DNA of 64,000 nucleotides from JAHIYU01 sp964476155. Its GTDB lineage: Bacteria; Krumholzibacteriota; Krumholzibacteriia; LZORAL124-64-63. Below, piece by piece: positions 49,483 through 57,053 of this stretch. Within the stretch, counting starts at the first letter, position 1, and each line of letters begins with the position of its first letter. The translations under genes and the position numbers were made by a program. The DNA is taken from positions 47,033-111,032 of the forward strand of contig CAYYYS010000004.1 in NCBI GenBank assembly GCA_964476155.1. Reading direction: 5' to 3'. The notes under the pieces are model-generated. The model was not told the origin of the DNA. It searched no databases and saw only the letters and a program-made list of their open reading frames with translations.

Positions 49483-51714
49483 ATGACTGAAAACCCGACC
49501 CGGATCACCCTGCCCATCCTCGGCCTGCACTGTGCCGGCTGTAGCGCCAATGTCGAGCGCGTGCTCGGCGAGCGCACCGACGGCGTGCTGGAAGCGACCG
49601 TCAACCTGGCTCTGGAACGGGCGACCATCACCTACGACCCGGACCGCGTAGACCTCGACGGCCTGGTCGCCGCGGTCGCCGGCATCGGCTTCACGCTCAT
49701 CCCGCCCGACCCCACCCGCTCAACCGTTCTGGCCCAGGAAGAGGCCCAGGACCGGGAAATCGCCCGACATAAACGGGACCTGCTGATCGGCCTCGCCTGC
49801 ACCGTTCCCCTGGCGCTCATGGCGTTGGGACGCGGGATGGGCTGGCTGGGCGACTGGCCCGCGTCGCCGGCTTTCGGCTGGGTGATGTGGCTGCTGGCCA
49901 CGCCGGTGCAATTTTTCGTCGGCCGGAGCTTCTACACGGGCAGCTACAAGAGCCTGCGCGCCGGCGGCGCCAACATGGACGTGCTGGTGGCCCTGGGCAG
50001 TTCGGTGGCCTACGTCTATTCCTGCGTCGTCCTGCTGATGCCCGCCGTCGACGGCCCCCTCCACTTCCCCACCGCGGCGATGATCATCACCCTGATCCGT
50101 CTGGGCAAGTTGCTCGAGGCCCGCGCCCGACGCCTGACCACCGGCGCCGTCCGCGGTCTGCTGGACCTGGCGCCCGAGACGGCCCGCCTGATTCGCGAAG
50201 ACGGCGAGGCCGAGGTGCCCGTCGCGGCCGTGGCGCCCGGCGACCGCGTGCGCGTGCGTCCCGGCGACCGGATTCCCGTGGACGGCGAGATCGAAGACGG
50301 TCACGCCGCCGTGGACATGAGCGCGTTCACCGGCGAGCCCCTGCCCGTCGACTCGGGACCGGGCGACACGGTCCTGGGCGGCGCCGTCAACCGGGACGGC
50401 TCGCTGATCGTGCGCGCCACCGCCGTCGGCGCCGATTCGGCCCTGTCCCGCATCACGCGACTGGTCGAGCAGGCCCAGGAAGGCAAGGCGCCCGTCCAGA
50501 GATTGGCCGACAAGGTGGCCGCTATCTTCGTCCCTGTCATTATCGTTATCGCCCTCGCGACCTTCGCGGCCTGGTGGCTGATCGGCGGCGCGTTGGTGCC
50601 CGCCCTCATGCGACTGGTCGCGGTGCTGGTTGTGGCCTGCCCCTGCGCCCTGGGTCTGGCGACGCCCACCGCGATCGTGGTCGGCACCGGCCTCGGCGCC
50701 CGCCACGGCATCCTCTACCGCAACCCCGAGGTCCTCGAACGCACGCGGGGCGTCAACCTCCTACTGGTGGACAAGACCGGCACGATCACCGAGGGCCGGC
50801 CGGTGGCCACGGACTGGATCGTCGCCGCCGGTGCGACGGTCGACGCCACCCAGATGCGCGATCTCGTCTCGGCCGCCGAAGCCCCCTCCGAACACCCCGT
50901 GGCCAAGGCCCTCGCCGGCGATGCCGATCCGACGCGCGCCACCGCCTTCCGCGCCGTGCCGGGCCAGGGAATCGAGGCGGATGTCGACGGGCATCACGTC
51001 CGTGTGGGCACGAAGGACTGGATCGTCGGCAACAGCGACCTGCCCGAGGATCTCGAAACCCATCGCCGTACGCTGACCGCGACCGGCAAGACCGTCATGG
51101 CCGTGACGGTGGACGACGTCCCCGCCGGCCTGGTGGCGATCAGCGACACCGTACGCGAAGGCGTTGCGACCGCGATCACCCTGCTCGAAGCCCGCGGCAT
51201 CGACGTGATCATGCTGACCGGCGATACGCAGGCGGCCGCCGACACCGTCGCCGGAGAGGTGGGCATCCACCAGGCGGTGGCTTCGGTCCGACCGGACGAG
51301 AAAGCGACCATCGTCACCCAGTTCCACGCCGACTGCGCCGTGGTGGGCATGGTGGGCGACGGCGTCAACGATGCGCCGGCCCTGGCCGCCGCCGACGTGG
51401 GCTTCGCCATGGGCCAGGGCAGCGACATCGCCATCGAGGCCGCCGACGTCACGCTGGTGCGCGGCGACCTGCGCGACGTCCTGCGCGCCATCCGCCTGAG
51501 TCACGCGACCCTGGCCACCATCCGCCAGAATCTTTTCTGGGCTTTCTGCTACAACTTGTTGTTGGTACCGGCGGCTGCCGGCGCCCTGTCCACGGTTGCG
51601 GGTCTGCCCGGATTCCTGCGCGACTTCCATCCCGTCCTGGCCGCGGTCGCCATGGCCGCCAGCTCCCTCACGGTCGTCCTGAACAGCCTGCGCCTCGGGC
51701 GCACTCGTCTATAA
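49483..51714 (+). CDS. copA: Copper-translocating P-type ATPase
   Basis: 743 residues. N-terminal metal-binding domain with CAGC (Cys17, Cys20; GLHCAGCSANVERVL), four membrane helices, the actuator with AFTGEPLPV, the sixth helix metal site VVACPCALGLATPTA, phosphorylation loop LLVDKTGTITEG (Asp near 430), the SEHPVAKAL motif typical of P1B ATPases, and hinge MVGDGVNDAPALAAADVG. CPC with YN and MxxSS in the last helices (FCYNLLLVPAAAG, AMAASSLTVVLNSLRL) indicates Cu(I) export. AGGAG precedes the ATG. No copper regulator gene is next to it. Confidence 0.95.
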   Translation: MTENPTRITLPILGLHCAGCSANVERVLGERTDGVLEATVNLALERATITYDPDRVDLDGLVAAVAGIGFTLIPPDPTRSTVLAQEEAQDREIARHKRDLLIGLACTVPLALMALGRGMGWLGDWPASPAFGWVMWLLATPVQFFVGRSFYTGSYKSLRAGGANMDVLVALGSSVAYVYSCVVLLMPAVDGPLHFPTAAMIITLIRLGKLLEARARRLTTGAVRGLLDLAPETARLIREDGEAEVPVAAVAPGDRVRVRPGDRIPVDGEIEDGHAAVDMSAFTGEPLPVDSGPGDTVLGGAVNRDGSLIVRATAVGADSALSRITRLVEQAQEGKAPVQRLADKVAAIFVPVIIVIALATFAAWWLIGGALVPALMRLVAVLVVACPCALGLATPTAIVVGTGLGARHGILYRNPEVLERTRGVNLLLVDKTGTITEGRPVATDWIVAAGATVDATQMRDLVSAAEAPSEHPVAKALAGDADPTRATAFRAVPGQGIEADVDGHHVRVGTKDWIVGNSDLPEDLETHRRTLTATGKTVMAVTVDDVPAGLVAISDTVREGVATAITLLEARGIDVIMLTGDTQAAADTVAGEVGIHQAVASVRPDEKATIVTQFHADCAVVGMVGDGVNDAPALAAADVGFAMGQGSDIAIEAADVTLVRGDLRDVLRAIRLSHATLATIRQNLFWAFCYNLLLVPAAAGALSTVAGLPGFLRDFHPVLAAVAMAASSLTVVLNSLRLGRTRL

Positions 51715-51747
51715 AAAACCGCTCCGGACGGCGGGCTCCGGAGCGGT
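51712..51747 (-). terminator. Intrinsic terminator of the hemerythrin gene
   Basis: An 11-pair stem (ACCGCTCCGGA, 51718-51728, with TCCGGAGCGGT, 51737-51747). On the minus strand it is followed by a run of six T. It lies 41 bases after the hemerythrin stop and directly after the copA stop, so it may also slow plus-strand transcripts. Confidence 0.8.
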
Positions 51748-51787
51748 CGGCGGGGGAATTATCTTCGTAAGCCCGGAAATTTCCGGG

Positions 51788-52222
51788 CTAAACAGGTTGA
51801 ATCGCCAGCGCGACCAGAGCGCCGGGATTACGCGCCAGGAAACGTCCGAAGGCGCCGTCGCTGTCGTTGAGATGCCCCGTGAACCAGTGACGCATGAACT
51901 GGAGTACCGGCAGGTCGATGGTCAGGCGACCTTCGGCCAAAGTGCTCTCGAATCGACGCATGCGCTGCAGGAAATCACAGTGTTCGTCGCGATGCTCGGG
52001 CCACATGGGGTAGCCCGCGGCCTCCATGAGCTGTTCCTCTTCCGCGAAGACGCTCTCGGCGCAGTCAAGCAGACGCGTCATCCCGCCCAACAACGTCCGT
52101 CGGGAATCGCCCCGCTTCAAGGCCAGGTAGATCTCGTTGTAGAGACCGACCAACTCCCGTCGTCCCGTGTCTGATTCCGCAAGCCCCAGCCCCCACTCGT
52201 CGGTCCACTTGATGATCGCCAT
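51788..52222 (-). CDS. Hemerythrin-like protein missing two iron-ligand histidines
   Basis: 144 residues from ATG 52222 (GAGAGGGA upstream). Aligns to bacteriohemerythrin along its whole length: IIKWTDEWGLGLAESD, FAEEEQLMEAAGYPMWPEHRDEHCDF and FMRHWFTGHLNDSDGAFGRFL. The late ligands His77, His81, His117, Asp122 and the Glu in AEEEQ are kept. The first two His are not: the D-x-Q-H position is Arg21 (SDTGRRELV) and the H-F-x-x-E-E position is Val58 (SVFAEEE). A normal oxygen-binding diiron centre is therefore unlikely; a mono-metal site or a purely structural role is possible. Confidence 0.85.
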   Translation of the reverse strand: MAIIKWTDEWGLGLAESDTGRRELVGLYNEIYLALKRGDSRRTLLGGMTRLLDCAESVFAEEEQLMEAAGYPMWPEHRDEHCDFLQRMRRFESTLAEGRLTIDLPVLQFMRHWFTGHLNDSDGAFGRFLARNPGALVALAIQPV

Positions 52223-52651
52223 GCTGTCCCTCTCGAGGTGCGTGTCGAGACTAGGCGGACAGGATACGGGCTGGGCGAGGAGAACCCACCTCGCCGGCAT
52301 CCATGCCGCCAACTATCAGATGTATCGGCGATATAGTGGATATCTTTAGTTAATGTTTGATCTTTTATTCAATTAACATCCCTCTTGAGGGCCTGGCTTT
52401 GTTGGTGAGCCTCCGATCGGTTCATTGTTGTTTTTTTGCTTTTCCCACGAAATAGGCCAGGACAGGCTTGATCCGGTTTTAGCGGATCCTTATGTTGATG
52501 CCCTTCTGAAGGGCAATCCTTCATGGATGAGACCGTCGCGGGGTGTTTCCTCCCCCGCGGCCCCGGCCCCCGCGACGTCGCACTCGCGGGGGCAAATTTT
52601 TCCGGTCCAACCGCACGTTGTCCGCCGGGCACGGCTGTGCGACCATGAGGC
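52223..52651. other. 429-base intergenic region with a hairpin
   Basis: No convincing gene. The left part (52310-52480) is A+T-rich for this chromosome. CCCCCGCGA (52567-52575) pairs with TCGCGGGGG (52584-52592) and is followed by CAAATTTTT, a terminator-like hairpin on the plus strand with no plus-strand gene before it since copA. A short RNA ending here is possible. A 78-codon frame at 52425-52661 has no protein-like character. Confidence 0.4.
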
Positions 52652-53410
52652 ATGCGCCTGATCGACACACACGTCCATCTCGACTTTCCCCGGCTGCGCG
52701 ATGACCTGCCTGCGGTGCTGGCGCGCGCCAGCGCAAAGGGTGTCGGGGGTTTCATCATGCCCGCATACGACGTGGCAGGATGGGACGCAGTGGCGCTAAT
52801 TGCCGGCGCCCACGAGGACATCTTCCCCGCCATGGGACTGCATCCCTGGGTCGCTCATCATGACTTCGACATCGATGATCTCCGCGAGCGACTGACGGCC
52901 TGCAACGCCGTCGCCGTCGGCGAAATCGGCCTGGACACCAAGATCGAGGCCCCCGGCCTGGACGTGCAGATCCCCGTCTTCCGCACACAGTTGCGCCTGG
53001 CCCGCGCACTCGGCCTACCGGTGATCTTGCACTGCCGCGGTGCCTTCGACACCTTTATCGACGTACTCGCGGCAGAGGGGCCGATCAGCGGTGTGGTCCA
53101 CGCCTTCTCGCGCGGGCCGGACCTGGCGCGTCGCCTCCTCGACCTGGGATTGTACCTGGGCCTGGGCGGTGCGATCACGCGTCCCCGCGCCAAGCGCCCG
53201 CGACGCAGCGCCGTCGTCACGCCCCTGGACCGTATCGTCTTGGAAACCGACGCGCCGGGACTGGGCATGGACGGCGTGCCCAACGGAGAGAACGAACCGG
53301 CCAACGTGAGCGCGGTCGCCGCGGCGCTGGCCGAATTGCGCGAAACGACGCTCGAGGAAATCGCCGACACGACCACAAGGAACGCCCATGACCTCTTCCG
53401 ACTCCCCTGA
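52652..53410 (+). CDS. TatD-family metal-dependent hydrolase
   Basis: 252 residues, TIM-barrel hydrolase. Metal site HxH in LIDTHVHLDF, Glu in AVGEIGLD, then FRTQLRLARALGLPVILHCRGAF (His) and VVHAFSRG (His), with the final Asp in IVLETDAPGLGMDG. This set is the TatD signature; members act as 3'-5' exonucleases or D-aminoacyl-type hydrolases. The stop overlaps the start of tcdA by 23 bases. The two may share only a promoter. Confidence 0.92.
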   Translation: MRLIDTHVHLDFPRLRDDLPAVLARASAKGVGGFIMPAYDVAGWDAVALIAGAHEDIFPAMGLHPWVAHHDFDIDDLRERLTACNAVAVGEIGLDTKIEAPGLDVQIPVFRTQLRLARALGLPVILHCRGAFDTFIDVLAAEGPISGVVHAFSRGPDLARRLLDLGLYLGLGGAITRPRAKRPRRSAVVTPLDRIVLETDAPGLGMDGVPNGENEPANVSAVAAALAELRETTLEEIADTTTRNAHDLFRLP

Positions 53411-54131
53411 ACGCTTTACCCGCACCGTCGACCTCTATGGCGAGGACGGATTCGCCGCCCTGCGCGCCGCACGCGTCACGGTCTTCGGACTGGGCGGCGT
53501 CGGCGCCCATGCGGCCGTGGCCTTGGCCCGCAGCGGGATCGGCGCGTTGACGCTGGTGGATTTCGACAAGGTGACGGCCTCTTCGCTGAACCGCAGTCCC
53601 GCGGCGACCGAAGCCGACTTGGACCGACCCAAGGCCGAGGTCCTGCGAGATCATCTCGCGCTGACCTGTCCCTACACCGAGGTCCGGTCCGTGCGGGCCT
53701 TCTTCCATGAGGACTCGGCTGACGAGCTGCTTTCACCCGCACCGTCTCTCGTCGCCGACTGCATCGACAGCCTCAATCCCAAGGTGGCCCTGCTGGTCCA
53801 GTGCGCCCGGCGCGGATTGTCCGTGGCGAGCAGCATGGGCGCCGCCGGTCGAACCGACGTTTCCCTGGTACGCGCGGGCGACCTGTGGGACAGCCGCGTC
53901 TGCCCCCTCGCCAGCCGGGTGCGCAAATTCCTGCGCCGGCAGGGCATCGACGCGCCCGTCCCCGCCGTCTGGTCCGAAGAGCAGCCTTGCAAGGCCCTGC
54001 CCCCCGATCTGGACGATCAGGTTCTCGATCGCGGCCGCGTGCGCAACCGTCTGCCCAGCGGTATTGCCTTGCCGGGTATTTTCGGCTATGCCTTGGCTTC
54101 GCTGATCCTGGATCGTCTCGCAAGCAAATGA
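53388..54131 (+). CDS. tcdA: tRNA threonylcarbamoyladenosine dehydratase
   Basis: E1-like/ThiF-family protein of 247 residues that forms cyclic t6A on tRNA. Starts ERFTRTVDLYGEDGF (family start RFxRxxxLxG), ATP loop VFGLGGVGAHAAVALARSGIG, LTLVDFDKVTASSLNRS (Asp and Arg), VADCIDSLNPKVALL, SMGAAGRTD (the MGAG-D segment of TcdA), and the C-terminal FGYALASLILDRL membrane-associated helix. AAGGAA precedes the ATG, which lies inside the end of the TatD gene. Confidence 0.9.
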   Translation: MTSSDSPERFTRTVDLYGEDGFAALRAARVTVFGLGGVGAHAAVALARSGIGALTLVDFDKVTASSLNRSPAATEADLDRPKAEVLRDHLALTCPYTEVRSVRAFFHEDSADELLSPAPSLVADCIDSLNPKVALLVQCARRGLSVASSMGAAGRTDVSLVRAGDLWDSRVCPLASRVRKFLRRQGIDAPVPAVWSEEQPCKALPPDLDDQVLDRGRVRNRLPSGIALPGIFGYALASLILDRLASK

Positions 54132-54204
54132 GCGCCGCAGGAATTTTTGTGCCGACGCGTTGATGTCCCGCGAGCCAACAACCCCATTTCCCCGGGAGAC
54201 CCGC

Positions 54205-54864
54205 ATGAAATACTCATTGCTTGTCGCACTGCTGCTGGGCTTGATCCTGCCCGCAATGACCAGTGCACAGGACACCGCCAACCAGACGGTCCAATTGATC
54301 GAGACCACCAAACCCACTTTCAACGGCACCTGGATCCGAAATGCCGACCTCAGCGACGATCCGGCAAAAATCATGAGCCGACGCGGCAGTCAGCAGGGCG
54401 GTATGGGCGGCAGGATGAAGGGTGGCGGCGGACGAGGCGGCATGGGTCGCGGCGGTGGCGGCGGCCGTGGCGGCGGCTCGCGCGGCGTCGACACCATGCC
54501 AGACGGCATCAGCGACGCCCCTCCCGGCAAGAAACGCCCGGACATGATGCGCGGCCGCGAGCGCCTGGCGATCTTCCACGAAGGCGAAGAGTTCTCCGTC
54601 ACCGACGCCATGGACGTCATGCAAACCGTCTACACGGACGGCCGTCGCACCGAGCGCTGGACCCAATTGGGGCAGATGTTCGACACGGCCACGCCGACCA
54701 AGGACGGGCTCATGGTCCGCAGCGAGATGTCCGACGGCAACAGCCGATCCGCCTCATACACCCTGAGTGACACCGGCAACCGACTGACCGTCATCCATTC
54801 GTTCAAGCCGCCCAAGAGCGACAAGACCGTCCACTTGAAGATGGTCTACGACCGGGCCAAGTGA
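54205..54864 (+). CDS. Secreted Gly-rich protein of unknown function
   Basis: 219 residues from ATG 54205 (GGGAG six bases upstream), with a signal peptide ending MTSAQ. FNGTWIRNADLSDD at about 35 is a common start of small bacterial lipocalin-like domains. A Gly/Arg/Met-rich linker (about 60-95) separates it from a beta-rich half (LAIFHEGEEFSVTDAMD, TVYTDGRRTERWTQ, LTVIHSFKPPKSD). These look like one split lipocalin-like fold with a low-complexity loop. No catalytic motif. Followed by a good terminator. Confidence 0.7.
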   Translation: MKYSLLVALLLGLILPAMTSAQDTANQTVQLIETTKPTFNGTWIRNADLSDDPAKIMSRRGSQQGGMGGRMKGGGGRGGMGRGGGGGRGGGSRGVDTMPDGISDAPPGKKRPDMMRGRERLAIFHEGEEFSVTDAMDVMQTVYTDGRRTERWTQLGQMFDTATPTKDGLMVRSEMSDGNSRSASYTLSDTGNRLTVIHSFKPPKSDKTVHLKMVYDRAK

Positions 54865-54883
54865 CGCACGGACAGTTCCGATG

Positions 54884-54912
54884 AAGGGGCGGCCGCCGGG
54901 CCGCCCCTTTCT
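54884..54912 (+). terminator. Intrinsic terminator
   Basis: An 11-pair stem AAGGGGCGGCC with GGCCGCCCCTT around GCCG, ending in TTT, 20 bases after the stop of the Gly-rich protein gene. Confidence 0.8.
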
Positions 54913-55003
54913 CGTGCGAAACGGACGCTGGTCACCGGAAGCCGGCATGTCGTACCCTCCCGCGTGACAGTCGACCCGACCAACAAGCACCCAGGAGCGG
55001 ACC

Positions 55004-56764
55004 ATGGGCCCCCTCGACACGAAGGCATATCTGTCCCAGGCGGCAACGCTCGAACACGCCGGCGACCTGAAACAGGCCGCCGTGGCCGTGCAGAAGGCAC
55101 TGGTCCTGTCGCCCGAGACGAACGGTATCCGTCAGTACCTCGCCAAGCTCCTCAAACTCGACGGACGCCCGGCCGACGCGTACGCCCACTACCGCAAACT
55201 GTGGCAAGACGGACGAATCGATCTGGATCTCCAGGTCAACCTGGTCGACACCCTCAGACATCAGACCGACCGCGCCGCCGAGCCCGGACTCGAGGACGAG
55301 ATCAGCCTTTGCCTGAGCTTCCAAAATGTCGCGTTCAACAGTCTGGCCAACGTTGTGGCCGCCCGGCTGAAGCAAAAGTACCCGTCGACAGAGACGCCGG
55401 ACCTCGACGCGCTCTGTGCGGACGACTTCCTGCGACTCACCCTGGAGCGGATCTTTTTTACCGACGCCGAACTGGAATCGCTGCTGAAAGCGACCCGACG
55501 CGCGCTGATGATCGAGGTGATCGAGACCGGGACCCTGTCCCCCGCACGGATCGACCTGATCGTCGCCATCGCACTTCAGGGAGCCAACAACGAATACGTC
55601 CACGACAGCGACGACTACGAGAAGCAGATGCTCGACGGACTCATGCAGATGCAGGAGGCGATGCTCAACGGAGAGGGCGACACCGACGGCCTGCTGGGCA
55701 CGGTGCTGGTCGCGGCCATGTACCGACCGTTGATCGACATGCCCGCCGAACCCAGCCTGCGGGACCTCCCCCTCGAGAACTGGCCCGAGACGGTGCGCCC
55801 CCTGGTCCGGCGCACCTTGAGCAATCGGCGGGACGAGCAGGAGATCGCGGCGACGATTCCCGCCCTGAAGCCGATCGAAGACGAGACCTCGCAGTCGGTG
55901 CAGGCCATGTACGAGGAGAATCCCTATCCACGTTGGTTGTCGATGGCCTACCGGGCGCCTGTCGACTTCAACGCCGACATGCGGGTGTGTCTGCCGGAGA
56001 TCGACTTGCCCGATTTCAGTAGCCGCCAAACCCTGGATGTCCTGGTCGCCGGCTGCGGCACCGGACGCCAGCCCATCTCGGTCGCCAAGGCGTACAAGAG
56101 CGCGTCGGTCACCGCCCTCGACCTGAGCCGGGCGAGCCTGGCCTACGGCAAGCGGATGGCCACGGAGATGGACGTCGACATCGATTTTCTGCACGGCAAC
56201 ATCCTGGACCTGTCCCATCTGGACCGGCGTTTCCCGCTGATCTACTGCTCGGGCGTCCTGCATCACATGGAAGATCCGGTGGCCGGGTGGACGGTGCTGT
56301 GCGGGATGCTCGAACCCGAGGGCCTGATGAACATCGGCCTCTACAGCGAACGGGCCCGCGCGGTCATCGTCAAGGCGCGGCTGGTCGTCGAGAAACTGGG
56401 CATCGGCGACGACGCCGGTTCGATACGCCGTTTCCGGCACGACGTCATGTCCGGGCGCTACGGCGACATGCTGACACCGCTGACCAGGATCAATGATTTC
56501 TACAGCCTGAGCGGTTGCCGCGACCTCATCTTCCACGTGCAGGAAACCCGCTACACCCTGCCGCAGATCGACGCGATCCGCCGCGACCTGGGGTTGGAAT
56601 TCATGGGGTTCGAGACAATGAAGCCCGTTGTCGCGAACGCCTATCGCCAGTCGTTCCCAGACGACCCGGCCATGACCGACCTGGCCAATTGGGATCTCTT
56701 CGAAGCGAAGAACCCCGGCCTGTTCCTGAACATGTACAACATGTGGTTCAGGGGCGCGAAGTGA
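55004..56764 (+). CDS. TPR-linked SAM-dependent methyltransferase
   Basis: 586 residues. Residues 1-75 are tetratricopeptide-like (AYLSQAATLEHAGDLKQAAV, YAHYRKLWQDGRI). A helical middle follows. The motif YEENPYPRW near 305, common before methyltransferase domains in TPR proteins, leads into a Rossmann domain: VLVAGCGTGRQPISVAKAY (SAM loop, near 348), VTALDLSRASLAY (acidic end of strand 2), FLHGNILDL and IYCSGVLHHMEDP. The C-terminal part (YSLSGCRDLIFHVQE) is family-specific. Substrate unknown; it may be a protein or a polysaccharide. The 3' end overlaps the convergent HhH gene by 17 bases. Confidence 0.85.
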   Translation: MGPLDTKAYLSQAATLEHAGDLKQAAVAVQKALVLSPETNGIRQYLAKLLKLDGRPADAYAHYRKLWQDGRIDLDLQVNLVDTLRHQTDRAAEPGLEDEISLCLSFQNVAFNSLANVVAARLKQKYPSTETPDLDALCADDFLRLTLERIFFTDAELESLLKATRRALMIEVIETGTLSPARIDLIVAIALQGANNEYVHDSDDYEKQMLDGLMQMQEAMLNGEGDTDGLLGTVLVAAMYRPLIDMPAEPSLRDLPLENWPETVRPLVRRTLSNRRDEQEIAATIPALKPIEDETSQSVQAMYEENPYPRWLSMAYRAPVDFNADMRVCLPEIDLPDFSSRQTLDVLVAGCGTGRQPISVAKAYKSASVTALDLSRASLAYGKRMATEMDVDIDFLHGNILDLSHLDRRFPLIYCSGVLHHMEDPVAGWTVLCGMLEPEGLMNIGLYSERARAVIVKARLVVEKLGIGDDAGSIRRFRHDVMSGRYGDMLTPLTRINDFYSLSGCRDLIFHVQETRYTLPQIDAIRRDLGLEFMGFETMKPVVANAYRQSFPDDPAMTDLANWDLFEAKNPGLFLNMYNMWFRGAK

Positions 56765-57044
56765 GTGGCGAACAGCCTGCTTGATCCTTCCAGTTCCACC
56801 ATTTCAGCAGATCGGGATCGTGGTCGGCCGTGCTCACGGCGTAGACGGCGCAGCGGAAGGTGTAGAGGACACAGCGGTCCATCTTCTCCCCGCGGATTTC
56901 GCAGAGGTCGGTAAACATGCGCTCGGGATCGCGGCCGTGGAGGTCGGCGGGTTCGTGGAAGCCCAGGTCGCGCAGGCAGGCGGCCAGGCTGGGGCCTATG
57001 CCGGGGAGGGATTGGAGGTTGGGGGCGAAGGTCCGATCAGTCAT
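56748..57044 (-). CDS. Small helix-hairpin-helix (Cdd1-like) protein
   Basis: 98 residues. LQSLPGIGPSLAACLRDLGF is a textbook helix-hairpin-helix, followed by HEPADLHGRDPERMFTDLC and the C-terminal LLKWWNWKD of the Cdd1/pathogenicity-locus family. Probably binds DNA without sequence choice. Its 3' end overlaps the methyltransferase gene by 17 bases, and it starts 9 bases after the Na/Pi cotransporter gene ends on the same strand, so it is probably cotranscribed with it. Confidence 0.85.
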   Translation of the reverse strand: MTDRTFAPNLQSLPGIGPSLAACLRDLGFHEPADLHGRDPERMFTDLCEIRGEKMDRCVLYTFRCAVYAVSTADHDPDLLKWWNWKDQAGCSPLTSRP

Positions 57045-57053
57045 AATGGACTC

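Noticed and set aside
49887..51770. 627-codon frame overlapping copA
   Set aside because: Arg/Pro/Gly-rich out-of-frame shadow of a complete P-type ATPase gene.
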